A stretch of DNA of 64,000 nucleotides from Buddleja alternifolia (lineage: Eukaryota; Streptophyta; Magnoliopsida; Lamiales; Scrophulariaceae): positions 21,399,022 through 21,463,021 of the forward strand of contig CM033399.1 in the NCBI GenBank assembly GCA_019426215.1, in the 5' to 3' direction. Each line of letters starts with the position of its first letter. Position 1 is the first letter of the stretch. Positions 45,378 through 57,710 of the stretch are shown piece after piece. The notes under the pieces were generated by a model that was not told the DNA's origin, searched no databases, and was given only the letters and a program-made list of their open reading frames with translations. The translations under genes and the position numbers were made by a program.

Positions 45378-46979
45378 ATGCCATTTGCTGTGGTATTTAA
45401 TACCCATCCCTTTGAGATGTTTTTCCAGCACCGCCTGTGCCAATGGCTTGGTTAATGGATCAGCGACATTGTCAGCTGAGGCTATTTTCTGAACAGCTAT
45501 TTCACCTCATGCAACGATCTCTGTTATGATGTAATATCTCCTCTCTATGTGTTTGGATTTATTGTGAGACCTAGGTTCCTTTGCTTGCGCTATAGCTCCG
45601 GCGTTGTCACAATAAAGTGGCAACGAGAGCTTTATGCTAGGAACCACTTGAAGTTCCTCAACGAACTTCCTAATCCAAACAGCTTTTTAGACAGCTATGT
45701 ATTCAGCCTCTGTGGTAGAGTCAACAGTTGTGCTTTGCTTGGAACTTTTTCAAGTCACCGCTTCACCATTTAGAGTAAATACAAATCCCGAGGTGGATTT
45801 CCTGTCATCAACACCAGATTGAGAATCCGAATCAGTGTACCCATCCACCCTCAGGTCACCACTTCCATAGGTGAGAATCATATCCTTAGTTCTTTTCAGA
45901 TACTTTAGGATATTCTTCACAGCAATCCAATGTTCCTTACCAGGGTTTGCTTGAAATCGACTAACAACGCTCACAACATAAGCAATCTCGCGTCTAGTAC
46001 AGAGCATCACGTACATCAAGCTGCCCACAGCAGACGCATAGGGTATAATGTTCATTTCTTTTCTATCTTCCTCACTTTGAGGACACATAGATTTCGAAAG
46101 ATGTATCCCATGTCTCATTGGTAGGAACCCTTTCTTAGAATCTTCCATCCTATACCTTTTTAGGACCTTTTCTAAGTAAAGGGCTTGAGAAAGTCCTATC
46201 ATTCTTTTGGTTCGATCTCTATAGATCCGAATTCCTAGAATATAGGTCACTTCTCCCAAGTCTTTTATGGAAAATGTACTCGAAAGCCACTTCTTGGTTG
46301 TGGTGAGCATTCCTATGTCATTCCCAATGAGTAATATGTCATCTACATATAACACTAGGAATGTCAACTTGCTCCCACTGACCTTCTTGTAAACTTATGG
46401 CTCATCTTCATTTTTGATGAAGTCAAATCCTTTGACAACCTCATCAAAATGTAGATTCCAGCTACGAGACGCTTGTTTGAGTCCATAAATGGATCTCTCA
46501 AGTTTACACACCTTATGAATATGCTCCTCAGATTCAAAACCTTTAGGCTGTTCCATATAGATATCCTCTTCTAGGAATCCATTTAGGAAAGCAGTTTTGA
46601 CATCCATTTTCCATATTTGATAATCTACGTGTGCTGTTATTGCAAGTAGGATCCGTATTGATTTGATCATAGCCACTGACGAGAAGGTTTCTTGGTAGTC
46701 AATTCCTTCTTTTTGACTATACCCTTTCGCCACTAGCCTGGCTTTGTAGGTGTCTACTTTACCATCAACACCAATCTTTCTCTTGTAGATCCATTTACAC
46801 CCGATTGGTTTTACCCCTTCAGGTTGGTTTACAAGTTTCCAGACATGGTTTGCATGCATCGAATCGATCTCAGTTTGCATAGCTTCACGCCATCTAGCAG
46901 CATCCACATCCACCATCGCTTGATCAAAAGCGGAGGGATCATCTCCATGATCCTCCTCTAACACAGAATGGAGATCCAA
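45378..46979 (-). pseudogene. Copia C reverse transcriptase and RNase H
   Basis: Minus strand: MDLHSVLEEDHGDDP, then RT blocks ARWREAMQTEIDSM, GCKWIYKRK, ARLVAKGYSQKEGIDYQETF, MDVKTAFLNGFLEEDIYMEQ and the intact catalytic YVDDILLIGND (46345-46313), then RNase H (YTDSDSQSGVDDRKSTSGF, STTEAEYIAV, CDNAGAIA) and a C-terminal ADPLTKPLAQAVLEKHL. Stops at 46392-46394, 45747-45749 (Trp to TGA) and 45507-45509 (Arg to TGA), plus a small deletion after EAEYIAV, inactivate it. Key catalytic residues of RT are kept. Confidence 0.92.
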
Positions 46980-46985
46980 CTCCCT

Positions 46986-48361
46986 CTATATTAGATATCT
47001 GTACCGCTCAGGCGGTTGAGATACTCTACTCGATCGTCGTGGTTGTGGTTGTGTTATAGAAGGTTTGGTTCTCACTCCCTGTGTAGATGTATCAAGTGGG
47101 GTTTCATTTTGTTCTTCTAGAACAATCTTTCTACCCGCTCCTCCTTCTTGAATGAACTCAGCTTCAAGAAAGTGGGCTTGTAAGGCTACAATGATCCTTT
47201 GACCATTGTGCAGGTAAAAGAGGTATCCCGTAGAATCTTCAAGATATCCAATGAAATGTCCCTTTAAGGACCTAGCCTCCAACTTTTCCACTTTAGTCTT
47301 TTTGACATAAGCCGGACATCCCCAAATCTTTATGTGATTAAGAATAGGCTTCCTATTTCTCCAAATTTCATAGGGAGTCAGAGGAACGGACTTGGACGGA
47401 CATCTATTTAAAATGTGTGCAACTGTAAGCAGCGCATGACCCCACAGTGAAATGGGTAAATCAGTGTAGCTAAGCATGGAGCGAACCATGTCCAACAAGG
47501 TTCGATTCCTTCGCTCTGCTACTCCATTCAACTGTGGAGTCGCTGGAGGTGTGAGTTGCAATACTATACCATTCTCTCTGAGGTATAAGTCAAACTCGTC
47601 GCTCATATATTCTCCTCCTCGATCAGATCGAAGAGTTTTTATACGTTGACCTGTTTGATTTTCCACTAAAGCCTTGAATTCCTTGAACTTGTCAATGGAT
47701 TCAGACTTATGCTTCATCAAGTACACTAGACCATATCGAGAATGGTCATCAGTGAAGGTGATAAAGTAAAGGAAACCTCCTCGGGCCATTTCTCCAAATG
47801 GACCACAAACATCAGTATGCACTAAACCTAAGATTTGTGAGGCCCTTTTAAAGCTCCCTTTGAAGAGCGATCTAGCCATCTTGCCTTTGAGACAAGATTC
47901 ACAAGTAGGATAGGGATCCAATCCCAGTGGGCCAATTAGCCCATCTTTTTTCATTTTGCGAATCTTTTGTTCGCCAGCATGGCCTGGTCGAAGGTGCCAT
48001 ATCAATCGTTGATTTATTTCAAGCCTACTATGTTTTCTTTGTATAGTATTCACTGCATACTCATTCTGGACACTAAGGTAATACAATCCATTTATCAAAG
48101 AAGCAAAGCCTACAAATTTATTACAATAATAAATGTTGCATCGTTCATCAATAAAACGGAAAGTGTAACCATTCTTAACTAAAACGGGAATGGAAATAAT
48201 GTTTTTAAGCCCATTAGGCAAAACCAAAACATTATCCAGTAATAGTACATGTCTAGAATTTAAAAACAATGAGGTAGATCCTATTGCAGTAGCCGAGACG
48301 CTTTTCCCGCTGCCTACTCTGATCTTCACCTCATCGTTGTCCGGCTTCCTTCCTCACATCA
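46986..48361 (-). pseudogene. Copia C protease C-terminus and integrase
   Basis: A 447-codon open stretch (48329-46986) starts inside the protease C-terminal part ([31 protein letters not shown]). It continues into the zinc-binding region (WHLRPGHAG ... CESCLKGKM) and the integrase core, with [18 protein letters not shown] and [19 protein letters not shown] carrying the three acidic catalytic positions. It ends with a linker ([14 protein letters not shown]). A TAG at 46983-46985 separates it from RT, and a TGA at 48354-48356 from the upstream protease. In this superfamily gag and pol are one polyprotein, so these are lesions and not gene borders. Confidence 0.93.
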
Positions 48362-49334
48362 GATCCTGATTCATAAAGCATATGTGAGCACTAGCTCCAG
48401 AGTCAAGAATCCAAGATGTAGAGAAGATGGTCATAGAACAATACGTTTCATGAACATAAAGCTCCATACCTTGTGCGTCAGGCCCCATATTCGGACAGTT
48501 CCTTCTCTAGTGGCCCAGTTCACCGCAGTGTAGGCATCTGTCTGTCTTTTGTGGCCCCTTTCGCTTGCGAATCACAGGAGCTATCCCTTTTCCTTTATCG
48601 ACACCACCCTGAGCTCCAAGCTCACCAGCCTGCTTCTTGATTTTTCTCTTCTTATTCTTCGCCCGTTTGGGCCCAGAAGTGATAACCAAAACAGTCTCTT
48701 TTCCCTTGGACTTCAATTGAGATTGTGCAGTGTTTAATTTGTTCATTAGTCCAGCTAAGTTGCATTCGATCTCATTGCAATTGAAGTTCATGATGAATTG
48801 GGAAAAAGAGTCAGAAAAGGACTACAAGATAAGATCAGTCCGAAGTTGTGGGTTCATTGTAAAATCGAGAGCTTCCAATCTCTCGATCCTGGATATCATT
48901 TTGAGGACATGATCCCCAACCTTCTCCCCTTCTCTCATTTTGGCTCCGAAGAGCTCTTTAGATATTTCATATCTAGCAGTCCTACTATGCTCACCATAGA
49001 GCTCGACCAAGTGCGCCAAGATAGCCCTCGCTGTGGTCATCTTGTCGTGGGACCTCTGTAGCTCATTCGTCATAGAGCCAAGAATGCACCCACGTACTCG
49101 GACATCGTCCTTTACCCATTTTTCATGAGCTTGGACTTCTTCCTCATTGGCACGTGTTCTGGAAGGAGGAGCATGGATATCAGTGTCCAACATGTATCCT
49201 AGAGACTCCATATTGAGAACTATTCTCAAATTCCTTAGCCAATCCACGTAGTTGGGTCCGGTAAGGATACTATTCTCGAGTAATACGTAAAGTGGGTTGA
49301 TTGTCATTTTTGAAAAACGAGAGTGATAAAACAA
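48362..49334 (-). pseudogene. Copia C gag, zinc knuckle and protease start
   Basis: The likely start is the Met of MTINPLYVLLENSILTGPNY (49307); an upstream in-frame Met at 49334 is less likely because copia A and B start at the equivalent of the inner one. Gag blocks: GCILGSMTNELQRSHDKM and GDHVLKMISRIERLEALDF. Stop at 48819-48821 (Gln to TAG), then a Lys-rich stretch and the zinc knuckle CLHCGELGHWRRNCP-like site in which the Trp is TAG (48504-48506). The protease motif LDSGASAHICF (about 48405-48375) is intact. Confidence 0.92.
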
Positions 49335-51323
49335 ATAACTGTAGAAAATAAACCAGACTTAATTAGAATATTAGACTAAACTAAGACCAAGTTTAAAATC
49401 AAGGACTTCGACTTATAACTTGGCTCCCACTACATTTTTCAAAATTTCACACTCCCACTGTGAAAAGACGGAAGTGATCGTTGATGAAAAATTCGTGGTG
49501 GGGATTGAGTTCTTTAATTACTATAATGGATGGCGACCCTTTAACGATATTTGGTCCATTACTTAATTAAAGTGATGTCAAACATCAATCTATCAAATAG
49601 ATGGTTCAATCATATTTATCCCATAATCCACAAAAACCGCAACCCTTTAACGATTTATTGGTAATGTGGACTATCTAAGTTCATTCCCACTAACTCCTCA
49701 TAATCTAACATTTAAATTTCACCTTGTAAGCCTTTAACGATATTTGGGGTGAAATATGTCTAGATTAAGGCATCTAATGCACTTAATAAAATTCTAGAAC
49801 GAAATCTTGATACATGACCCCTACTTACTGGGAAGATGCTACATATGGATTTAATCCTTGATCTTATCAAGTTTAGTGGAGGGAAAGGATGCCTAGCACC
49901 CCTTACTAACTTAGTATAATTTTTATTTGGGAGAATTTATGTTCTAAACATTTAATTCGTCTCACTTTGCACATTTACCAAATTTATATAGCGCATATTG
50001 ATAACACACATGCTTCATACAACTAATGAACATACAACGAAAACAATAATTCAACACACATGTCTATGGGTTTTTATCTAGAGGGCCCAAGCCAATGGGC
50101 CATCATAAAATTGAAAAATGAAAAGCCTAGCTAATCTTCGTGGGCTCCAAGTTCCTTTTCTTTTGCATGATCTCCATCTTGAAAGGCCTATTCTATTTCT
50201 ATTTTTTACAAGAGGTAATTTAAAATCTATACATAAATCTAGAAATAAAATAAAATGGGCTCAAACCAGCCCTTACAACCCCATCAAAAGAAATACATAA
50301 TCAAAAGTAGCAACTTAAGCCCATAGACATACGTCACCATCACATAATACATGCTCGCGATAAATAAAGCACTTATGTTGGTGATTAATAAAAATTAATT
50401 AGTCCAACTTAATTATTTTCCACAATAAAATTCCAAATTTTATTGATTTATATGAAAATAATCCTATTTATGAGAATTCTTTATTTAAATAAATAACTTA
50501 ATAAATAAAAATCTCCAAGAGTTTATTAATTAATTATTTCATTCAAATAAAGTTCAATAAAAACTATATCGGGCTTAATTTTATCAAAATTAAATTACCA
50601 ACCATTGGCATATTCAAAATTAATTAATTAGGCCCAATAACTAATTTATTGAATTATCCGCAATTTTAATCAAAACAATTTTAATTAAATCCGGGTCATC
50701 ATCCTTTTGACCCACCCGGATAACTAAAATAGCCCAAACACCTATTCAAATAAAATTTGGACCTTAAGAAAATAAACCCCGATCCATTAGGGCCCGGGTC
50801 GCGAAACCCGGGCCCCGAAACAGCCGTACGCATGGCCTGGGTGCCCATGTTGCACACACAGCCCGCGCTGTCTGCGCGCCCAGCGCGCAGACTGTGCACG
50901 CTTTTTGCGTCGCGCTCGTCTCAGGGGGTTATACTTATTCGATTCTCGTAAAATTTATATGTCCAGATTTGAAACTCAGTAAAATAAAACTTTCATGAAG
51001 AAACTACAGCGAGATTCAGAATATTAGCATATGAAAAATACGCTCAAAGCGCACAGCGTACGCTGACTGCGCGCACAGCGTACGCTGACTGGCGCGCAGA
51101 ATGCGCACGGTTTTTGTGTCGCCCTCGTCTCTGGGTTATACTTATCCGACTCTCATAAAATTTATATTCCCAGATTTGAAACTCATTAAAATACAACTTT
51201 CATGAAGAAACAGAAGTGATATTCAGAATATTTTCATATGAAAAACACGTTCAAAGCATGCCTCAAAAACGCTGAAAAAATAGTCAATTCACATAAGCAA
51301 TTAAACACAGAATTCAGAGATTG
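49335..51323 (-). other. Copia C untranslated leader
   Basis: About 2 kb. Reading on the minus strand: primer site; a direct repeat with a 209-bp offset (segments near 51111-51270 and 50901-51060, each with a GTTATACTTATTCGA-like and a TTTCATGAAGAAAC word); a GC-rich island (50785-50905) with two perfect hairpins; and three CTTTAACGATATTTGG motifs (49534, 49638 and 49727). No gene. Confidence 0.75.
50790..50892 (-). other. GC-rich hairpins in the copia C leader
   Basis: GGGCCCGGGT (50790-50799) pairs perfectly with ACCCGGGCCC (50806-50815) across a 6-base loop. GTCTGCGCGC (50870-50879) pairs with GCGCGCAGAC (50883-50892) across 3 bases. Either could be an RNA structure in the packaged transcript. 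Confidence 0.7.
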
Positions 51324-51335
51324 GCTCTGATACCA
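51324..51335 (-). other. Copia C primer binding site, initiator tRNA-Met type
   Basis: GCTCTGATACCA on the plus strand is the reverse complement of TGGTATCAGAGC, one base from the LTR end. Confidence 0.92.
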
Positions 51336-51336
51336 C

Positions 51337-53331
51337 TGTTGGGTATTATACGAATAAAATGCAGCGGAAAGTAAATTTTAATTCCCAAAGCCCGAATCAT
51401 CTCTAATCCTCGTGTTTAATTGTGTATAGAAAAATTGCCGTTCTCGCATATGTTGATTTCTGAACGTGATCCTTTTCTCTAACGCCGAATTTGCCAACGT
51501 CTCTAACTCGTCACGCCAGAATCAAAAACGAAAAACTTCTCCTTCTTCTTGGCTATGGACGGCTAGAGAGAAGTAGGAGAGAGGTGGGAGATTTTTCTTG
51601 GAGAGAAAGTTATATTATCTCTTATGTTATTATTCTACTAAGTGATATAATATAGGGGCGTCAAAAAAAACCGGAAATTCGGTTAACCGCCCGAACCGGA
51701 CCGAAAACTGAAAATTCGGTTCGAACCGAAACCGAACCGAAAATTTCGGTTCGGTTTTCGGTTTTTTTTTTTTGGAAAATTCGGTTTCGGTTTTACGGTT
51801 CGGTTAACCGAACCGAACCGAAAACCGAATTATTTTTTAAATCTTTTTAAATATATTTTATTACATATATTATATAATATCTATTATATAATATAATACA
51901 TAATATTACATTTCAGCCCCACTAAAACCAAGCATAATATAATATCTATTATATAATATAATAATACATAATATCTATTTATAATTCGGGTTTTTTTCGG
52001 TTAAAACCGAACTTGTCCCAACCGAATTTCGGTTATAACTGAAAACCGAACCGATGGACAGGCCTAATATAATATATTACTCCAAAACAATAACCTAGCA
52101 TTCACAAGGCCTACATGGGCATCCATATGGACGCCCACTTCATGGGCTTAAAAGCCTTTTGGGCTTTGGTCTTCTTAGCTATACTTAATTGGATTATTTA
52201 TTTATTCAATAAATAAATTCATAATCCAATCAATTTAATTTCAAATTAATTTATAATTCAATTTCTCCAAGAAATTAATTAACTCATTAATTTAATTAAT
52301 TAATTACGGCATCTAATATCGGGAATTTCTCTCAAGTCTTTTCCCGTGTTTTCCTTTTTGCATTTCTTTTAAGCGCGACTCTTTAGGTTCGTCTCAAAAG
52401 GCAATTGGGAGGAATCCAAAAGGATGTGAGTGACACCTAGCCAGTCACATGGCTCACATAGTATCCCAATTGAGAACGAATGAATAGGATCATTCCAAAC
52501 ATTTACGTCGTGAATACCGTACGTGTATAAACCTTTTATTCTTCTATCCCAGTCAAGTAAGAGTCATGGTTTAAAGTCAAACTTATATAACTTGACCATA
52601 TGCCTAAGCTCATAATAAGTCGAGGTATTTAAATGCTTTGGCCAAAGACTTTCATCTTCACTTATTCATGACCGCATAGGATATTTTACTCATTCACTTA
52701 TGAGAAAATAAATTTCATATTGCAAATTAGTTAACAATGCTACTTGCCCATCAAGTCGCACTTCGAGGTCGATTCCACCAACAGGTGATTTGAATCTAAC
52801 TACTCTAATGACAGACTTGATGTCACAAGCACATCTTCAACTCGATTTCTCAGGTCAGAGGTTCACACGTACCTATCACTACTTATCAGTTTCATCATTG
52901 ACTGTCAATGAGTGAATACCCATATGATGAACTGATGCGAGTCGTGTTCGAACATATCAGTCCAACTGATTTGTCTATAACATAAGTTCTCACTACCATT
53001 TCCATAGTGTACGACTGACACTTTCTCTGTCAAAACTTATATCATACAAGCCTGTCTTCACTATTGATGCCCAATCAATATTTCTTAGACTTGCGAACTC
53101 TTTTAGATGACAGGGATCAAACCACTCTACTGCCTATCCTCCTATCCCATAGAAGGTAGAGGGTTTGCCTTGTCATCAAGGACTTTACGTTGTTTATTAT
53201 ACCTTACAAATGCCTATAAGAAAACAACAATCAAATGCCTTATATTAATTGGAAAAATCATAGTTTAGTTACAATGTTCATGCCCTATAAATCTATCCTC
53301 TTTATGGCATTTGAGGGCATACACTCTAACA
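51337..53331 (-). repeat. Copia C 5' LTR carrying an insertion
   Basis: 1,995 bp, TGTTGGGTATT to CTCTAACA. It is 410 bp longer than the other LTR because of a small element at 51655-52064; the rest aligns with the 3' LTR. The shared GCGCGACTCTTTAGGTT block is near 52374-52390. Confidence 0.93.
51655..52064. mobile_element. Nonautonomous hAT-like element rich in CGGTTCGGTT
   Basis: GGGGCGTC to GGACAGGCC, 410 bp, flanked by TAATATA on both sides (51648-51654 and 52065-52071). The other copia C LTR has the empty site. The ends are imperfect inverted repeats and the body is rich in CCGAACCGAA palindromes. The 7-8 bp duplication suggests hAT. Confidence 0.75.
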
Positions 53332-54499
53332 CTAACTTTGATCGAAGGTTATTTAGAGAGTTTCTCTTACTAGCTTAGTGTCTTAATTCATTATGACTTA
53401 ACCAAGTATGCAAAAAATGCACATATAGTAGATTTTGAGAACAAATAAAGTTCTCAATATCCTCACGTCTAATGTTGAACCACAATCCAGACTTGGTTTG
53501 ATTATATACAATTGGGTGGCTGCAACTTACTCATAACACTATAACCAAGAGATACTATGAAACTCAAATCTTTAAACCGTGTGAAAGTTGAAATACCACA
53601 TTTTGGCTACGACCTTACCACGAGGGCAATTGCTGCCACACAAACAACTATCCCCTCCTTAGCAATTGTCACGAGTTATTGGCGCCACAAATGTTTACAG
53701 ATTTCTGAATGTCTATAAATACCCTTTCATTGCATTAATTTATTCTTATCAGATAATAGAACAAGACAGAGTCCTACTATATTAAACTCTATCTAATCTT
53801 CCAGAGATTATTTTGTATTTGCACAAAATTTGGATTCAACTAATTTGATCACTACGATAAATTTGCTCCCACTCAAATTTGGAAACACGGTTCTCATAAA
53901 TGATCTATAAGGCACATAGCCACTCAAAATTAGGAATACAAATCTCTTACGTGATCTTTAAGGCACAAAGCTGCTACATGAATCAGTAAATTAAGCAAAT
54001 ATCACAAAATTATGATTTAACTCTTAGTTTGATCACTTTGACAAATTTGCTCCCACTCAAAATCAAGAACACAATTCTTTTACATCTATAAGGCACAAAG
54101 ACACTATACGAATCATTAAACCTGAGTAGAGGTTTAGATATTTCAAAATTCTTAAAAAATTCTTCAGACATTCTGTGATTTACTAATTTTCCACCTCATT
54201 ATGTTCATTTAGAACACGTACTCCTTAGATCATTTGCATATCTTTGAGATATAGATGCATTGCCTCTTTGAATTTAACCTCTCAAAGAAAAATTCATCAA
54301 TTTTATTCGAATGTTTCATATTATGAGAAATCAAACCAGACAAGATCAATATATGTAAAAGAGTAATGGGATACGAGGTTCATTTTCCAACCTTCATATT
54401 ATTTGAATCACAGAATTCTAACTGAATTAACTAGAATGAAAGATCAACTTATTCATCTCCGTATTTTCACATGTGATTTACCAAAGGTTGACGACTAAC

Positions 54500-56084
54500 T
54501 GTTGGGAATTATACGAATAAAACGCAGTGGAAAGTAAATTTTAATTCCCAAAGCCCGAATCATCTCTAATTCTCGTGTTTAATTGTGTATAGAAAAATTA
54601 CCGTTCTCGCGTATGTTGATTTCTGAACGTGATCCTTTTCTCTAACGCCGAATTCGCCAACGTCTCTAATTTGTCACGCCGGAATCAAAAACGGAAAACT
54701 TCTCCTTCTTCTTGGCTATGGACTGCTAGAGAGAAGTAGGAGAGAGGTGAGAAATTTTTCTTGGAGAGAAAGTTGTGTTATCTTTTATGTTATTATTCTA
54801 CTAAGAGATATAATATATATCACTCCAAAACAATAACCTAGCATTCACAATATGGACGCCCACTTCATGGGCTTAAAAGCCTTTTGGGCTTTAGTCTTGT
54901 TAGCTATACTTAATTGGATTATTTATTTATCCAATAAATAAATTCATAATCTAATCAATTTAATTCCAAATTAATTTATAATTCAATTTCTCCAAGAAAT
55001 TAATTAACTCATTAATTTAATTAATTAATTAAATTATCCAATGATTAATTAATTAATTACGGCATCCAATACCGGGAATTTCTCTCAAATCTTTTCCCGT
55101 GTTTTTCTTTTTGCATTTTCTTTAAGCGCGACTCTTTAGGTTCGTCTCAAAAGGCAATTGGGAGGAATTCAAAAGGATGTGAGTGACACCTAGCCAGTCA
55201 CATGGCTCACATCATATCCCAATTAAGAACGAATGAATAGGATCACTCCAAACCTTTACGCTGTGAATACCGTACGTGTATAGACCTTTTATTCTTATAT
55301 CCCAGTCAAGTAAGAGTCATGGTTTAAAGTCAAACTCATATAACTTGACCATATGCCTAAGCTCATAATAAGTCGAGGTATTTAAATGCTTTGGCCAAAG
55401 ACTTTCATCCTCACTTATTCATGACCGCATAGGATATTTTACTCATTCACTTATGAAAGAATAAATTCAATATTGCAAATCAGTTAACAATGCTACTTGC
55501 CCATCAAGTCGCACTTCGAGGTCGATTCTACCAACAGGTGATTTGAATCTAACTACTCTAATGACAGACTTGATGTCACAAGTACATCTTCAACTCGATT
55601 TCTTAGGTCAGAGGTTCACACGTACCTATCACTACTTATCAGTTTCATCATTGATTGTCAATGAGTGAATACCCATGTGATGAACTGATGCGAGTCGTGT
55701 TCAAACATATCAGTCCAACTAATGTATCTATGCCATAAGTTCTCACTACCATTTCCATAGTGTCCGACTGGCACTTTCTCTGTCAAAACTTATATCATAC
55801 AAGCCTGTCTTCACTATTGATGCCCAATCAATATTTCTTAGACTTGCGAACCCTTTTAGATGTCAGGGATCAAACCACTCTAGTGCCTATCCTCCTATCC
55901 CATAGAAGGTAGAGGGTTTGCCTTGTCATCAAGGATTTTACGTTGTTTATTATACCTTACAAATGCCTATAAGAAAACAACAATCAAATGCCTTATATTA
56001 ATTGGAAAAACCATAGTTTAGTTACAATGTTCATGGCCTATAAATCTATCCTCCTTATGACATTTGAGGGCATACACTCTAACA
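54500..56084 (-). repeat. Copia C duplicate, 3' LTR
   Basis: Differs from the first copy at five positions. At four of them it agrees with the 5' LTRs, so the changes are private to copy 1. Confidence 0.93.
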
Positions 56085-56102
56085 ATCTCCCACTTGCACT
56101 CA

Positions 56103-57704
56103 ATGCCATTTGCTGTGGTATTTAATACCCATCCCTTTGAGATGTTTTTCCAGCACCGCCTGTGCCAATGGCTTGGTTAATGGATCAGCGACATTGTCAG
56201 CTGAGGCTATTTTCTGAACAGCTATTTCACCTCATGCAACGATCTCTGTTATGATGTAATATCTCCTCTCTATGTGTTTGGATTTATTGTGAGACCTAGG
56301 TTCCTTTGCTTGCGCTATAGCTCCGGCGTTGTCACAATAAAGTGGCAACGAGAGCTTTATGCTAGGAACCACTTGAAGTTCCTCAACGAACTTCCTAATC
56401 CAAACAGCTTTTTAGACAGCTATGTATTCAGCCTCTGTGGTAGAGTCAACAGTTGTGCTTTGCTTGGAACTTTTTCAAGTCACCGCTTCACCATTTAGAG
56501 TAAATACAAATCCCGAGGTGGATTTCCTGTCATCAACACCAGATTGAGAATCCGAATCAGTGTACCCATCCACCCTCAGGTCACCACTTCCATAGGTGAG
56601 AATCATATCCTTAGTTCTTTTCAGATACTTTAGGATATTCTTCACAGCAATCCAATGTTCCTTACCAGGGTTTGCTTGAAATCGACTAACAACGCTCACA
56701 ACATAAGCAATCTCGCGTCTAGTACAGAGCATCACGTACATCAAGCTGCCCACAGCAGACGCATAGGGTATAATGTTCATTTCTTTTCTATCTTCCTCAC
56801 TTTGAGGACACATAGATTTCGAAAGATGTATCCCATGTCTCATTGGTAGGAACCCTTTCTTAGAATCTTCCATCCTATACCTTTTTAGGACCTTTTCTAA
56901 GTAAAGGGCTTGAGAAAGTCCTATCATTCTTTTGGTTCGATCTCTATAGATCCGAATTCCTAGAATATAGGTCACTTCTCCCAAGTCTTTTATGGAAAAT
57001 GTACTCGAAAGCCACTTCTTGGTTGTGGTGAGCATTCCTATGTCATTCCCAATGAGTAATATGTCATCTACATATAACACTAGGAATGTCAACTTGCTCC
57101 CACTGACCTTCTTGTAAACTTATGGCTCATCTTCATTTTTGATGAAGTCAAATCCTTTGACAACCTCATCAAAATGTAGATTCCAGCTACGAGACGCTTG
57201 TTTGAGTCCATAAATGGATCTCTCAAGTTTACACACCTTATGAATATGCTCCTCAGATTCAAAACCTTTAGGCTGTTCCATATAGATATCCTCTTCTAGG
57301 AATCCATTTAGGAAAGCAGTTTTGACATCCATTTTCCATATTTGATAATCTACGTGTGCTGTTATTGCAAGTAGGATCCGTATTGATTTGATCATAGCCA
57401 CTGACGAGAAGGTTTCTTGGTAGTCAATTCCTTCTTTTTGACTATACCCTTTCGCCACTAGCCTGGCTTTGTAGGTGTCTACTTTACCATCAACACCAAT
57501 CTTTCTCTTGTAGATCCATTTACACCCGATTGGTTTTACCCCTTCAGGTTGGTTTACAAGTTTCCAGACATGGTTTGCATGCATCGAATCGATCTCAGTT
57601 TGCATAGCTTCACGCCATCTAGCAGCATCCACATCCACCATCGCTTGATCAAAAGCGGAGGGATCATCTCCATGATCCTCCTCTAACACAGAATGGAGAT
57701 CCAA
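56103..57704 (-). pseudogene. Copia C duplicate, reverse transcriptase and RNase H
   Basis: Protein-identical to 45378-46979, including the stops at 56472-56474 and 57117-57119 and the intact YVDD motif. Confidence 0.92.
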
Positions 57705-57710
57705 CTCCCT

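Larger units (their letters stand above)
43775..53331 (-). mobile_element. Copia C, complete Ty1/copia element with TSD CTAAC
   Basis: Both LTRs, primer site, gag, protease, integrase, reverse transcriptase, RNase H and purine tract are present in the right order on the minus strand. CTAAC flanks it at 43770-43774 and 53332-53336. It is 9,557 bp. It is related to copia A and B. Several stop codons in gag and pol make it nonautonomous. LTR divergence (3 differences in the first 35 bp, several per cent by eye) shows an old insertion. Confidence 0.95.
42701..53425. repeat. 10,725-bp tandem duplication, copy 1
   Basis: Sequence from TAGTAGATTTTGAGAAC (42701) to GCACATA (53425) recurs from 53426 in the same orientation. 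Bases just before 42701 and just before 53426 differ, which fixes the left border. The unit comprises 1,069 bp of flank, the TSD, all of copia C and 94 bp after it. Confidence 0.95.

Noticed and set aside
50757..50951. Open frame over the GC-rich island (and its duplicate at 61482)
   Set aside because: Lies in the untranslated leader, contains the hairpins and has no recognisable protein; frames on both strands are open because of base composition.
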